Assembly (NCBI RefSeq): GCF_029382255.1
Contig: NZ_JARLLG010000005.1
Coordinates: 1-64,000 of the forward strand
Source: Isoptericola croceus
Lineage (GTDB): Bacteria > Actinomycetota > Actinomycetes > Actinomycetales > Cellulomonadaceae
Direction: 5' to 3'
DNA: 64,000 nucleotides
Part shown: one piece after another, positions 7,438 through 16,117 of the stretch
Layout: every line of letters starts with the position of its first letter
Numbering within the stretch: position 1 is the first letter of the stretch
Notes under the pieces: generated by a model
Database searches by the model: none
What the model saw: the letters and a program-made list of their open reading frames with translations, nothing else
Told to the model about the DNA's origin: nothing
Translations under genes and position numbers: made by a program

Positions 7438-9396
7438 TCACACGCTCTCGCGCAGCTCCCGACGCTCGTTCTCGATCGTGACGAGCCGCTGGAACGCCGC
7501 CCGATACGCCTCGGCGTCCCCTGCCGGGTCGAGCCGCTGCACACGGCTCTTGGCGTCCGCGATGCGGCGGGTGAGCCCCAGGTCGATCACCTTGCGCACG
7601 ACGTCGGCCACGTACGCCGCGATGACGCTCTCGCGGTCCTCGGGCACCGGGGCCACGGCCAGCTCCGTCACCAGGGGGCCGACGGCGTCCCCCGCCTCGG
7701 TGACGACCGTCTCGACCCAGCGGCTCCCGCCGAGGCCGGCGCCCGTCCCCACACCTCCGGCCGCTCGGAGAGCGGCGTGCACGGCCCGCCAGGCCGGTGT
7801 CGCGAAAGCGTCCTCGTCCAGCCCGTCGAACGTGGCCGGGACGTGCTGCGGGTACTGCAGCGCGACGACGAGGGCGAGTCGTTCGATGCGCGCGACCGGG
7901 TCACGGGGATCCGGAGCGGTCACCACCGGTGTGACCGGTCCACCCTCCGCGCCCGACGCCGCAGCCTCCTGCCGCGCGCCGCGCGCCTCGTGCTCGTCCC
8001 GCCGTCGCCCGGGACCGGGACGGTCCGGCGCACGGCCCACCTCCCGGCGGACCTCCTCCGGGTCGAGCCCGATCCAGCGAGCGAGCGACCGGCTGTAACC
8101 CATCTGCATCGAGCGGTCCCGGATGCCGGCGACGAGCGGTGCCGCTGCCCGCAGCGCACCGACACGACCCTCGACCGTGTCGAGGTCGAAGCCGTCCAGC
8201 GTGGTGCGGATGACGAACTCGAAGAGCGGCACCCGTCCGTCCACGAGGGCCTTGACGCCCTCGGGGCCTCGCGCCATGCGCAGGTCGCAGGGGTCCATGC
8301 CGCTCGGCTCGACCGCGACGAACGTCTGGGCATGGAAGCGCTGGTCCTCGCCGAAGGCACGCATCGCCGCCTTCTGCCCGGCCGCATCGCCGTCGAACGT
8401 GAAGATGATCTCCCCGCCGAGCGAGGCGCCGGAAGCAAGCTGCAGCCCGCCGCCGGCCGTGGTGTCTCCCAGCAGCCGGCGCACGACCTTCGCGTGGTCG
8501 CCGCCGAACGCGGTGCCGCACGTCGCCACGGCGACCTGCACCCCGGACAGGTGGGCGGCCATCACGTCGGTGTATCCCTCGACGATCACCACCCGCTTCG
8601 ACTGCGCGATGGCGCGCTTGGCCAGGTCGATCCCGTACAGGACCTGGGCCTTCTTGTAGAGGCTGGTCTCCGGCGTGTTGAGGTACTTGGGGCCCTGGTC
8701 CTCGTCGAAGAGCCTGCGCGCACCGAACCCGATGACGGCGCCCGTGACGTCCCGGATCGGCCAGACGAGCCGGCCGCGGAAGCGGTCGTAGATGCCGCGC
8801 TGCCCCTGGCTCACGAGCCCGGAGGCGACGAGCTCGGGCTGGGTGAAGCCGCGGCCCTGCAGGTGGCGCAGCAACGAGTCCCACCCGGTGGGCGCGAACC
8901 CGACGCCGAACATCTCGGCGTCGGCCCGCCCGAAGCTGCGTTCCGCGAGGAAGGCTCGGGCCGCCTGCGCCCCGGGCGCGAAGAGCTGGTCGGCGTAGTA
9001 CTCCGCGGCGGCGCGGTGGGCCTCGATGAGTCGCTGCCTGCGGCCCGGCTCCTCGCGCGGTCCGCGCTGGGCGGCGCCGCCGGTGCGGGAGTCCTCGTAG
9101 CGCAGCTGCACACCGACCCGGTCGGCGAGGTGCTCCACGGCGTCCGTGAAGGCCATGCCGTCGATCTTCTGCACGAACGAGATGACGTCGCCGCCCTCGC
9201 CGCAGCCGAAGCAGTGCCAGCGCCCGACCCCGGGACGCACGTGGAACGAGGGGCTGCGCTCGTCGTGGAAGGGGCACAGGCCCTTCATCGAGCCGACGCC
9301 GGCGGGCTTGAGGGTGACGTGCGCCGAGACGATCTCCTCGATCCGCGCGCGCTCGCGTACCGCCTCCACGTCCTCGCGCTTGATCAGCCCAGCCAC
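7438..9396 (-). CDS. dnaG: DNA primase
   Basis: Makes RNA primers at the replication fork. The order is standard: N-terminal zinc-binding domain (CPFHDERSPSFHV then WHCFGCGEGGD, residues ~40-75), then the catalytic TOPRIM domain with VVIVEGYTDVMA (catalytic Glu) and FTFDGDAAGQKA (DxD-type metal site), then a C-terminal helicase-binding part after a variable linker rich in Arg/Glu/Pro. Length 652 aa is normal. The start is a GTG with TAGAAT 7 nt upstream and no ribosome site, so leaderless. It follows dgt on the same strand, a gene order usual in actinobacteria. Confidence 0.95.
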   Translation of the reverse strand: MAGLIKREDVEAVRERARIEEIVSAHVTLKPAGVGSMKGLCPFHDERSPSFHVRPGVGRWHCFGCGEGGDVISFVQKIDGMAFTDAVEHLADRVGVQLRYEDSRTGGAAQRGPREEPGRRQRLIEAHRAAAEYYADQLFAPGAQAARAFLAERSFGRADAEMFGVGFAPTGWDSLLRHLQGRGFTQPELVASGLVSQGQRGIYDRFRGRLVWPIRDVTGAVIGFGARRLFDEDQGPKYLNTPETSLYKKAQVLYGIDLAKRAIAQSKRVVIVEGYTDVMAAHLSGVQVAVATCGTAFGGDHAKVVRRLLGDTTAGGGLQLASGASLGGEIIFTFDGDAAGQKAAMRAFGEDQRFHAQTFVAVEPSGMDPCDLRMARGPEGVKALVDGRVPLFEFVIRTTLDGFDLDTVEGRVGALRAAAPLVAGIRDRSMQMGYSRSLARWIGLDPEEVRREVGRAPDRPGPGRRRDEHEARGARQEAAASGAEGGPVTPVVTAPDPRDPVARIERLALVVALQYPQHVPATFDGLDEDAFATPAWRAVHAALRAAGGVGTGAGLGGSRWVETVVTEAGDAVGPLVTELAVAPVPEDRESVIAAYVADVVRKVIDLGLTRRIADAKSRVQRLDPAGDAEAYRAAFQRLVTIENERRELRESV

Positions 9397-9453
9397 GTCA
9401 CGGATTCTATGCCCGGAGGGTCGCCGTCCGGCCCTGGTCGCGCGCTGCGGGCG

Positions 9454-10785
9454 TCAGGGCTTGCGCACCAGCCGTGCGTGCAGCTGCATCGCGGAGACGT
9501 CCGTGAGCGAGGCGACCTGGTCGACCACGACGCGCAGCCGAGCGTCGTCGTCGGCGGCCTCGGCCCAGTCCGCCGCGAAAGCGGGCTCCAGGGCCACCGG
9601 CGCCCGGTCCACGAGCACCTTCACGAGGTCGGAGATGATCTCGCGCTGGGCACCGTAGACGGGCTCGGACTCGCGCGGCGCCATCACGTAGGCCACGGCG
9701 ACGCCCTTGAGGGCGAGGATCTCGTCGGCCGTCTCCTCCGGCACCACGAGCCGGGCCGAGTACCGGGTGAGCGGGCCCTCGCCGTAGACCTCGCGGGTGG
9801 CGCGCTGCGCCGAGCCGCTGAACCGGCCGATGAGCTGGCTCGTGGCGTCCTTGAGCGCGGCGAGCGACCGGCGCGACCCGTCGAAGTCGGTGACCAGGTA
9901 GCCGGTGTCCCGCAGGCGGCACAGGGCGGCGTCGAGTGCCTCGGGGTCGTGCCAGTCCCCGTACCAGGACCGCACGTGCTCGACCACGCGGGCACGCTCG
10001 GCCTCGTCGTCGAGCAGCCGCAGGTCCACCCGACCGCCGACCACGGCGTCCTCGACGTCGTGCACCGAGTAGCTGATGTCGTCGGCGAGGTCCATGACCT
10101 GCGCCTCCATGCATCGCACTCCCCCGCGTGGCGCCCCCTGGCGCAGCCACGCGAACACCGGGGCGTCGTCCGGGTAGACCCCGAACTTGTGCGTGGAGCG
10201 CCCGTCGGGACGCGGCGGCCCCTCGCCCAGCCGCCAGGGGTACTTGACGCTCGCGTCGAGCGAGGCGCGCGTGAGGTTGAGGCCGCGGGGGGCGCCGTCG
10301 TCGGCGATGATCTTCGGTTCCAGGCGGGTCAGGAGCCGCAGGGTCTGCGCGTTGCCCTCGAAACCACCGATGCTTCCGGCGATCTCCGCGAGCTCCCGCT
10401 CACCGTTGTGCCCGAACGGCGGGTGGCCGAGGTCGTGCGTCAGGCAGGCCGTGTCCACGAGGTCGGGGTCGCAGCCGAGCGCGCGGCCCATCTCACGCCC
10501 CACCTGGGCGACCTCGAGCGAGTGCGTCAGCCGCGTCCGCACGAAGTCGTCGCTGCCGGGGGTGAGCACCTGCGTCTTGGCCCCGAGCCGGCGCAGTCCT
10601 GAGGAGTGCACCACCCGCGCCCGGTCCCGCTCGAACGGGGTGCGGTGCTTGGACTTCGGCGGCTCGGTGGCCCACCGTTCGGTGTCGGCGTCGGTGTACG
10701 ACGCCGTTCCCTCCTCGCCCGGGGCGGGACGCGGCCCCATCCCGACGACCGACGGGTCGAACGCGTCCTGCGAGAAGGTCTGCAC
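9454..10785 (-). CDS. dgt: Deoxyguanosinetriphosphate triphosphohydrolase-like protein (dGTPase)
   Basis: An HD-domain enzyme expected to split dNTPs (classically dGTP) into nucleoside and tripolyphosphate, so trimming nucleotide pools. The metal site is visible: RTRLTHSLEVAQVGREMG (first His), ACLTHDLGHPPFGHNGE (HD pair) and MDLADDISYSVHDVEDAV (last Asp). Length 443 aa fits the type with an extended N-terminus. The GTG at 10785 has TAGTCT 6 nt upstream and no ribosome site, so leaderless; this -10 overlaps the stop codon region of the doxX-like gene. It is followed by dnaG. Confidence 0.92.
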   Translation of the reverse strand: MQTFSQDAFDPSVVGMGPRPAPGEEGTASYTDADTERWATEPPKSKHRTPFERDRARVVHSSGLRRLGAKTQVLTPGSDDFVRTRLTHSLEVAQVGREMGRALGCDPDLVDTACLTHDLGHPPFGHNGERELAEIAGSIGGFEGNAQTLRLLTRLEPKIIADDGAPRGLNLTRASLDASVKYPWRLGEGPPRPDGRSTHKFGVYPDDAPVFAWLRQGAPRGGVRCMEAQVMDLADDISYSVHDVEDAVVGGRVDLRLLDDEAERARVVEHVRSWYGDWHDPEALDAALCRLRDTGYLVTDFDGSRRSLAALKDATSQLIGRFSGSAQRATREVYGEGPLTRYSARLVVPEETADEILALKGVAVAYVMAPRESEPVYGAQREIISDLVKVLVDRAPVALEPAFAADWAEAADDDARLRVVVDQVASLTDVSAMQLHARLVRKP

Positions 10786-10798
10786 GGGCCCAGACTAG

Positions 10799-11233
10799 TC
10801 AGGCGGGCTGACGCACCCGCTCGCGCCGCCCGAGCAGCAGGTGGTCGATGCTGTAGCGACCGGCTCCCACGGCCACGAGGATGAGCGTGGCCGCGGCCAG
10901 CGTGAGGACGAGCTCGTAGCCACCCTGGTCGACGAAGAGGCCCGCGCCGGCGTGGACGAAGGCAAAGGCACCGATCATGTTGACGATGAGCAGGGCGCCC
11001 GCCACGGGCACCACCAGTCCCAGGATGAGTGCCGCTCCGCCGACGAGCTCGACGAGGGCGGCGAACCAGGCCGCCGCCACGGCAGCCGGGATGCCCATCT
11101 GGTCGAAGAACGCGGCGGTGCCGTCGATCCCCTGGGTGAAGAGCTTCTGCCAGCCGTGCGCGACGAAGACGATGCCGATCGCGGCACGGGCGACGAGCAG
11201 GGCGATGTCGCGGGCTGCGGTGGGGAGTGTCAT
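10799..11233 (-). CDS. DoxX family membrane protein
   Basis: A 144-aa protein with four membrane helices: ALLVARAAIGIVFVAHGWQK, AAAWFAALVELVGGAALILG, VVPVAGALLIVNMIGAFAFV and LVLTLAAATLILVAVGAGR. HGWQKLF and the GGxxLxxG motif are DoxX hallmarks. DoxX proteins work in redox and thiol homeostasis; in mycobacteria one forms a complex with superoxide dismutase and a thiosulfate transferase. GAGAGG precedes the ATG at 11233. Two inverted repeats of MarR-box type lie in the promoter region, which suggests induction by oxidative or electrophile stress; this is inference. Confidence 0.88.
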   Translation of the reverse strand: MTLPTAARDIALLVARAAIGIVFVAHGWQKLFTQGIDGTAAFFDQMGIPAAVAAAWFAALVELVGGAALILGLVVPVAGALLIVNMIGAFAFVHAGAGLFVDQGGYELVLTLAAATLILVAVGAGRYSIDHLLLGRRERVRQPA

Positions 11234-11261
11234 GGGGTTCCTCTCGGTCGTGCAGAACAGG

Positions 11262-11312
11262 TAGTTGTGGCAACAACCAATCACTGTACATGAGTCGTTG
11301 TCACGCGCAACT
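11262..11312 (-). promoter_or_regulatory. Putative promoter with two repressor-type inverted repeats before doxX
   Basis: On the minus strand, AGTTGCGCGTGACAACGACT and TGGTTGTTGCCACAACTACC flank TACAGT, a likely -10. The second contains the perfect palindrome GTTGT-tgcc-ACAAC (11264-11277). Spacing and sequence resemble MarR-family operators. No regulator gene adjoins, so the binding protein is unknown. Confidence 0.4.
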
Positions 11313-12069
11313 AGTTCGCCGGGAGCGCCATCCAGAACGCGCGATAGACACCGGTGCGCAGCTCCTGCTCCCAGGCGGCGTACTGGGGCATCTCCCGCTC
11401 GCGCGCGACGGCGAGCTCGGCCTCCACGTCGTACGGGAGGCGGACGATCTGCAGGCCGAACGGCGCGGGTTCGACGGCGTCGGGCACGCCCTCGAGGATC
11501 ACGTAGCTCGCGCTCGGCTCGTCGAGGGCGTTGCCCACGCTGCCCACGTTGAACAGCGTCCGCCCGCGGTCCGTCTCGACGTAGGCGTCGTGGACGTCGC
11601 CGTAGCCGACCATCGTCGGCTCCGGACCGGGCCCCGTGAGGTCCGTCGCGGCGAACATGCCCGCGAACTCCTCGGGTGTGTGGTGGAAGTGCACGCGCGT
11701 GTGCACGCTCGTCGCCGAGGCGTGGAACAGCCGGATGCGCCGGCCGCTGACCAGCAGGTCGTGGCACAGCGGACGGCGGGCGATCAGTTCGCGTTGGTCG
11801 GCGCGCAGCTCGTCGCGCCACCACACCATCTCGGGCGGGCCGTCGTCGGGGATCTGTGGCAGGAAGTCGTCCCAGTTCCCCCGCACGTTGACCTCGCACA
11901 CCTGCTCGGTGCGATCGACGACGGCGCTCCCCCGCGGTCCCTTGCCGACGTCGTCACCCAGGTTGAGGATGCGGGTGATCCCGCGACGCTCGACGTCCGC
12001 GAGGACGGCGTCGAGCGCGGTGAGGTTGCCGTGGACGTCGGAGAGGATCGCGATCTGCTCGGTGGCCAC
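11311..12069 (-). CDS. Metallophosphoesterase (calcineurin-like phosphodiesterase)
   Basis: A 252-aa dimetal phosphoesterase. The metal-binding motifs occur in order: ILSDVHGNLTALDAVL (DxH), LNLGDDVGKGP (GD), NVRGNWDD (GN), RIRLFHAS, and a closing loop (GYGDVHDAY) with FNVGSVG. These place it with the YfcE/Mre11-like fold and with serine/threonine phosphatase-like single-domain members. I prefer the GTG at 12069 because GGGAG lies 8 nt upstream; an ATG 18 nt earlier is possible. The substrate cannot be read from sequence. It lies alone between the DoxX and DinB genes. Confidence 0.85.
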   Translation of the reverse strand: MATEQIAILSDVHGNLTALDAVLADVERRGITRILNLGDDVGKGPRGSAVVDRTEQVCEVNVRGNWDDFLPQIPDDGPPEMVWWRDELRADQRELIARRPLCHDLLVSGRRIRLFHASATSVHTRVHFHHTPEEFAGMFAATDLTGPGPEPTMVGYGDVHDAYVETDRGRTLFNVGSVGNALDEPSASYVILEGVPDAVEPAPFGLQIVRLPYDVEAELAVAREREMPQYAAWEQELRTGVYRAFWMALPAN

Positions 12070-12114
12070 GTCCCGATGCTCCCACACCCACCTCCGCCGC
12101 CTCGTCGTCGGTCC

Positions 12115-12618
12115 TCACGTGCGTTCGAGCACCCCGCGCACGTAGGCGATCTGCGCCGCGTGCTCGAGGGAGTCGAGGCCCACGCTCACCAGGCGCACCC
12201 CACGGGTGACCGGGGGATCCCAGGAGTCGTCGACGACGACGTCCAGGTCTGCGTCCTCGAGACCCGCGAGGACGTCGGCGGACTCTGCCGCCACCGCGTC
12301 GACGTAGCCCAGCAGCAGGTCGGCCGACGCACGGACCCTGGCGACGTCGTCGGACCTGTGCCCGTAGCCCGTGTCGTCCGGCCCGAACGGCACGTCGAAA
12401 CGCTCCGCCCAGCCGCGCGACCACACCTGGTCGCGGCCGGCGGCGTCGGCCACCTGGACGTCCTGGTCCCGGCCGATGTGCCAGGCGAGCCAGGCGATGG
12501 TGTTCGCCCCCGGGTCGAGCCGCGCCACGAGCGCGTCGTCCGGCAGCCCGGCGACCGCGCTGCGCACCGTCGGGCCGATCCGCGAGTACAGGTCCTTCAG
12601 CACCGCGATGCCGTCCAT
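12115..12618 (-). CDS. DinB/mycothiol-transferase-like protein (DUF664 type)
   Basis: A 167-aa four-helix DinB-superfamily protein. The metal-ligand His residues are in WLAWHIGRDQD and SLEHAAQIAYVRG near the C-terminus. It ends in the family-typical helix YVRGVLERT. Relatives in actinobacteria use mycothiol, or detoxify reactive compounds, with a bound metal ion. GGAGG lies 6 nt before the ATG at 12618. The neighbouring GH13 gene is on the same strand but 30 nt upstream with its own context, so co-transcription is possible. Confidence 0.75.
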   Translation of the reverse strand: MDGIAVLKDLYSRIGPTVRSAVAGLPDDALVARLDPGANTIAWLAWHIGRDQDVQVADAAGRDQVWSRGWAERFDVPFGPDDTGYGHRSDDVARVRASADLLLGYVDAVAAESADVLAGLEDADLDVVVDDSWDPPVTRGVRLVSVGLDSLEHAAQIAYVRGVLERT

Positions 12619-12648
12619 CGGATCCTCCGTCCTTCGGGTGGGTACAGG

Positions 12649-14526
12649 TCAGGCGAGGCGATGGACGCCGACGCCGGGCCCGTCGCCCGGCACCGCGATC
12701 CCGTCGGCCGTGAGCCGCAGGCCGACGTCGCCGTACAGCGTCTCGGGGGACGCTCCCGGTGCCAGCAGGTGGTGCGGCAGCACCGCTCCCTCCCACGGGC
12801 CGCGGGCCAGCACGACCAGCACCCGTTCGCTCGGCGACTCGCGCAGGAACACCACGGCGTCGTCGGCCACGACGGCCCACCGCATGCCGCCGTCGCGCAG
12901 CGCGGACGAGCCCCGCCGCAGGGCCGACAGCCGCCGGTAGACGTCCATCGTGGCGGCGTCCCACCGCGGACCGCCGCCACGAGCGCCCTGGTCCCAGGCC
13001 ATCGTGGTCCGCGCGTGCTCTCCGTTGTCGCCGGTCGCGCCGACCTCGTCGCCGGCGAACACCACCGGCGTGCCGGGGTAGGTGAAGAGCAACGCCGCGG
13101 CGACCTCGACCCCGGCGGAGCCGACGACGGTGCGCAGCCGCGGCGTGTCGTGCGAGCCGAGCAGGTTCCACTGCCGGGCGGTCACCGACCACGGCACCGC
13201 CGAGTCGAACTCCCGCATCGTGGCCACCATCGCACCGCCGGGACGGCGCGCGGCTCCGACCGGGAGCCCGTGAGCACCGGCCGGGGAACCGTCCACCGCC
13301 AGCCACGACCAGGCCGGCCGGGTGAAGCCGGTGTAGTTCATGTTGGCGTGCCAGCCACCGCCCTGCAGGTCCGCCGTCGCGTCGTGGAAGTGCTCGGCGA
13401 TCAGCGCCCCGTCGGCTCGCTCGCCGACGACGGCGGCACGCAGCTCGCGCGCGACGGCGTGCGCACGGTCGGCGCTCCCCCACCGGCCGGTCATGTTCGC
13501 GACGTCGACCCGCCAGCCGTCCAGGGCGAAGGGCTCGCGCAGGTACCGCGTGATCGGGGCGTCGTCGCCGGTCACCATGCACCGCCAGGTCTCCTGCGCG
13601 GACCAGTCGAGCTTGGGCAGCGACCCGAACCCGAGCCAGGCCGCGTATCCCGTGCCGTCCGGCGTCGTCGCCACGTCCGGGCCGCCCGGCGGTGCCCACA
13701 CGTACATCGTGTGCTCCGGCGAGTCCGGGTGGGCCAGCGCCCGCGCGAACCACTCGTGCCCCTCGCCGGTGTGGTTGGTGGTGATGTCGCCCATCAGCCG
13801 CATCCCGCGGGCGTGGACCGCCTGCGACAGCCGGGCGTAGGCCGCGTCGCCGCCGAGCGAGGGGTCCACGTGGTCGAACGTCGAGGCGTCGTAGCGGTGG
13901 TTGGACCGCCCGGGGAACACCGGGGTGAGGTAGACGGTGCCGACGCCGAGCGCGGACAGGTGGTCGAGGTGCTCCACGATCCCGTCGAGATCGCCGCCGT
14001 AGAGCTGGGTGCCCGCGAGCACCCCGTCGCCGGCGGGCTCGTCGTCCCACGCCGCGGGCGCGGCCCACTCCGGCACGGGACGGGAGGACGCCGCGGTGGA
14101 GCGCGCGAACCGGTCGGGGAAGATCTGGTAGACCGGACCGTCCGCCAGCCAGGCCGGCGCCGGGGCGTGCGTGGTCAGGCGGAAGCTGCCGGCGTCCGGC
14201 ACGTCCCGGTCGTGCACGCCGCGCCCGTCCAGCCAGCGGTACCCGCCCGGCGAGTCCAGGAGGAAGCGGTAGGGCGTGACCGGGTTGTGGACCACGACCT
14301 CGGCCACGTAGAAGTCCTCGCTGTCCGTGCCGCCGTCGGACCGCGCAGACGTCACGCGCGGTTCGCCGTCACGCACGGTGCGCAGCCAGACGCTCTCGAC
14401 GCCTGAGCCCTTCGGCACCCGGACCCGGACGGGGACGGTGTCACCCGCCGCGGGAGTACCGGCAGGGACGTGCAGGGACGAGCCGTCGTGGTGCGGCAGG
14501 TCCAGCAGGTGCGACGTGCGAGTCAT
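12649..14526 (-). CDS. Glycoside hydrolase family 13 enzyme (neopullulanase/maltodextrin glucosidase type)
   Basis: A 625-aa alpha-amylase-fold enzyme with an N-terminal beta-domain (residues ~1-125, ending FRLTTHAPAP) like CBM34. Catalytic regions: MGDITTNHTGE (region I), DGWRVDVAN (Asp nucleophile), GALIAEHFHD (Glu acid/base) and LLGSHDTPRL (transition-state Asp). No signal peptide is seen, so it acts in the cytoplasm on imported maltodextrins. It ends the mal block on the minus strand, downstream of malEFG and the YtfJ-like gene. GAGAGG precedes the ATG. Whether it cuts alpha-1,4 or also alpha-1,6 bonds cannot be decided. Confidence 0.88.
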   Translation of the reverse strand: MTRTSHLLDLPHHDGSSLHVPAGTPAAGDTVPVRVRVPKGSGVESVWLRTVRDGEPRVTSARSDGGTDSEDFYVAEVVVHNPVTPYRFLLDSPGGYRWLDGRGVHDRDVPDAGSFRLTTHAPAPAWLADGPVYQIFPDRFARSTAASSRPVPEWAAPAAWDDEPAGDGVLAGTQLYGGDLDGIVEHLDHLSALGVGTVYLTPVFPGRSNHRYDASTFDHVDPSLGGDAAYARLSQAVHARGMRLMGDITTNHTGEGHEWFARALAHPDSPEHTMYVWAPPGGPDVATTPDGTGYAAWLGFGSLPKLDWSAQETWRCMVTGDDAPITRYLREPFALDGWRVDVANMTGRWGSADRAHAVARELRAAVVGERADGALIAEHFHDATADLQGGGWHANMNYTGFTRPAWSWLAVDGSPAGAHGLPVGAARRPGGAMVATMREFDSAVPWSVTARQWNLLGSHDTPRLRTVVGSAGVEVAAALLFTYPGTPVVFAGDEVGATGDNGEHARTTMAWDQGARGGGPRWDAATMDVYRRLSALRRGSSALRDGGMRWAVVADDAVVFLRESPSERVLVVLARGPWEGAVLPHHLLAPGASPETLYGDVGLRLTADGIAVPGDGPGVGVHRLA

Positions 14527-14578
14527 GGGTTCCTCTCGGTCGGCGGCCCCGCGCCGACCGAGCCCGGTCTCGGGCTGC

Positions 14579-15145
14579 TCAGCGACGGCGGCCGATCGCC
14601 CACCCGGCGGCGAGCGCGATCGCGATCCCGACGATCTGCCCGCCGAGGATCACCTTGTTGAGGTCGAGCACAGGCTGCCACCGGGCACCCTCGGACGAGA
14701 CGACGAACACCCCCAGCGGCTTGACCTGCAGACCGTAGACGCCCGCCCCGCCACCGCCATCGCCAGACCCCTCACCGCGGGTCTCGCCGCGGAGCTCGCC
14801 CTGGGCGTCGCCCGAGGCGTCGGAGCCGTCGCCGGGATCGTCGGCATGGTCGTCGGCGTCGGACGCCTCGGACCGGGCACCGAGCTGGAAGGAGCGGGAC
14901 CAGCCGGCCAGGTGGCCGGTGCCCTTCCCGCTGCCCGTCCCCTGCCCGGAGCCGTGACCGGCGCCCGTCACGGCACCGCCGCCGGAGCCGGTCACGATGC
15001 CACCGCACACGCGGGCGACAGGGACGATCAGGTGACCCTGGTGCTCGTAGGGCTCACCGTACGCGCGGCGCACGGAGAACGAGTCGTCCGCGGCGTCGGT
15101 GAGCCGCCGGAGGTCTGGGGTGAAGCCGTGCGAGTCGTCCGTCAT
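14579..15145 (-). CDS. GerW/YtfJ family protein
   Basis: A 188-aa protein with the YtfJ core split by a long low-complexity insert: N-terminal SVRRAYGEPYEHQGHLIVPV, then a Gly/Ser/Asp/Glu-rich stretch (residues ~48-130, including VCGGIVTGSGGG and GDASGDAQGELRGE), then VYGLQVKPLGVFVV and PVLDLNKVILGGQIV, and a C-terminal membrane-like segment. Bacillus YtfJ (GerW) is a spore protein, but the family is common in non-sporulating actinobacteria with no known role. TAGCCT lies 6 nt before the ATG, so leaderless. It sits inside the mal block without clear functional ties. Confidence 0.8.
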   Translation of the reverse strand: MTDDSHGFTPDLRRLTDAADDSFSVRRAYGEPYEHQGHLIVPVARVCGGIVTGSGGGAVTGAGHGSGQGTGSGKGTGHLAGWSRSFQLGARSEASDADDHADDPGDGSDASGDAQGELRGETRGEGSGDGGGGAGVYGLQVKPLGVFVVSSEGARWQPVLDLNKVILGGQIVGIAIALAAGWAIGRRR

Positions 15146-15198
15146 GTGCCCAGGCTAGGGCCGTGCCGTGAGCACCGCCACAGCCGGGACGCGGCCCG

Positions 15199-16116
15199 TC
15201 AGCCCTTGACGGACCCCGCGGTGAGCCCGCCCACGATGTACTTCTGCAGGAACAGGAACAGCACCAGGATCGGGATCGTGGAGATCACCGCACCGGCCGC
15301 GAACAGCCCCCAGTTGGCCTCGAGCAGGCTGGACACCCACGAGTACAGCCCGACGGCGAGGGTCCAGTTCGACTCGGACTGCAGCAGCACCCGGGCGATG
15401 ACGAACTCCCCGAACGTCGCGATGATGGACAGCAGCGCCACGACGGCCAGGATCGGGGTGACCAGGCGCAGGATGATCGTCCAGTACGTCTGGGCGTGGG
15501 TGGCGCCGTCGATCTTCGCCGCCTCGTCGAGCTCGCGCGGGATCGTGTTGAAGAACCCGTACATCAGGAACGTGTTCACGCCCAGCGCCCCGCCGAGGTA
15601 CACGCAGACCAGCGCCACCTTCGAGTTGAGGCCGAGGGCCGGCACGACCTCACCCAGGCTGATGAGCAGCAGGAAGATCGCCACGAAGGCGAGCATCTGC
15701 GGGAACATCTGCACGATCAGCAGCGTCGTGAGGCCAGCGCGCCGCCCCTCGAAGCGGAACCGGCTGAACGCGTACGCCGCGGCAGCACCCATCAGCACCG
15801 TGCCGATCGAGGTGACGACCGCGATCTGCACCGAGTTGGCGACCCACGACCAGAACCTCGTGTCACCGAGCGCGGCGTAGTTCGCCCCGCTGACCGTGTC
15901 GAAGAGCTGGTTGGAGCCGGTCAGGGTGCCACCCGCGGAGAGCGAGGCGGAGACGACGTAGACGATCGGGAAGACGGCGTAGACGACGAACACGACACCG
16001 ACGACGTGCCGCCAGCCCGTGTCGGCGAACCAGGCACCCGTGGTCCGACGGCGGCGTGCCGGCCCCGGCGTGACACGCCCGCTGACGCGGCTCTCGGAGA
16101 TCGTGGAGGCAGTCAT
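15199..16116 (-). CDS. malG: Maltose/maltodextrin ABC transporter permease, MalG type
   Basis: A 305-aa inner-membrane permease with six helices. The EAA loop that docks on the ATPase is ELDEAAKIDGATHAQTYWTI, close to the consensus EAAxxDGAxxxxxFxxI. The C-terminus ends QKYIVGGLTAGSVKG, typical of MalG. It starts 1 nt after the malF stop codon, so the two subunits are coupled in translation and should form a heterodimer. No ATPase gene lies in this block, so a shared MsiK-type ATPase encoded elsewhere is expected, as in many actinobacteria. Confidence 0.92.
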   Translation of the reverse strand: MTASTISESRVSGRVTPGPARRRRTTGAWFADTGWRHVVGVVFVVYAVFPIVYVVSASLSAGGTLTGSNQLFDTVSGANYAALGDTRFWSWVANSVQIAVVTSIGTVLMGAAAAYAFSRFRFEGRRAGLTTLLIVQMFPQMLAFVAIFLLLISLGEVVPALGLNSKVALVCVYLGGALGVNTFLMYGFFNTIPRELDEAAKIDGATHAQTYWTIILRLVTPILAVVALLSIIATFGEFVIARVLLQSESNWTLAVGLYSWVSSLLEANWGLFAAGAVISTIPILVLFLFLQKYIVGGLTAGSVKG

Positions 16117-16117
16117 G

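Noticed and set aside
7777-10602. A 941-codon open frame on the plus strand opposite dnaG and dgt
   Set aside because: It is antisense to two well-supported genes. Its product is a low-complexity Arg/Gly/His/Ala string with no fold or motif, as expected for the reverse strand of GC-rich coding DNA.
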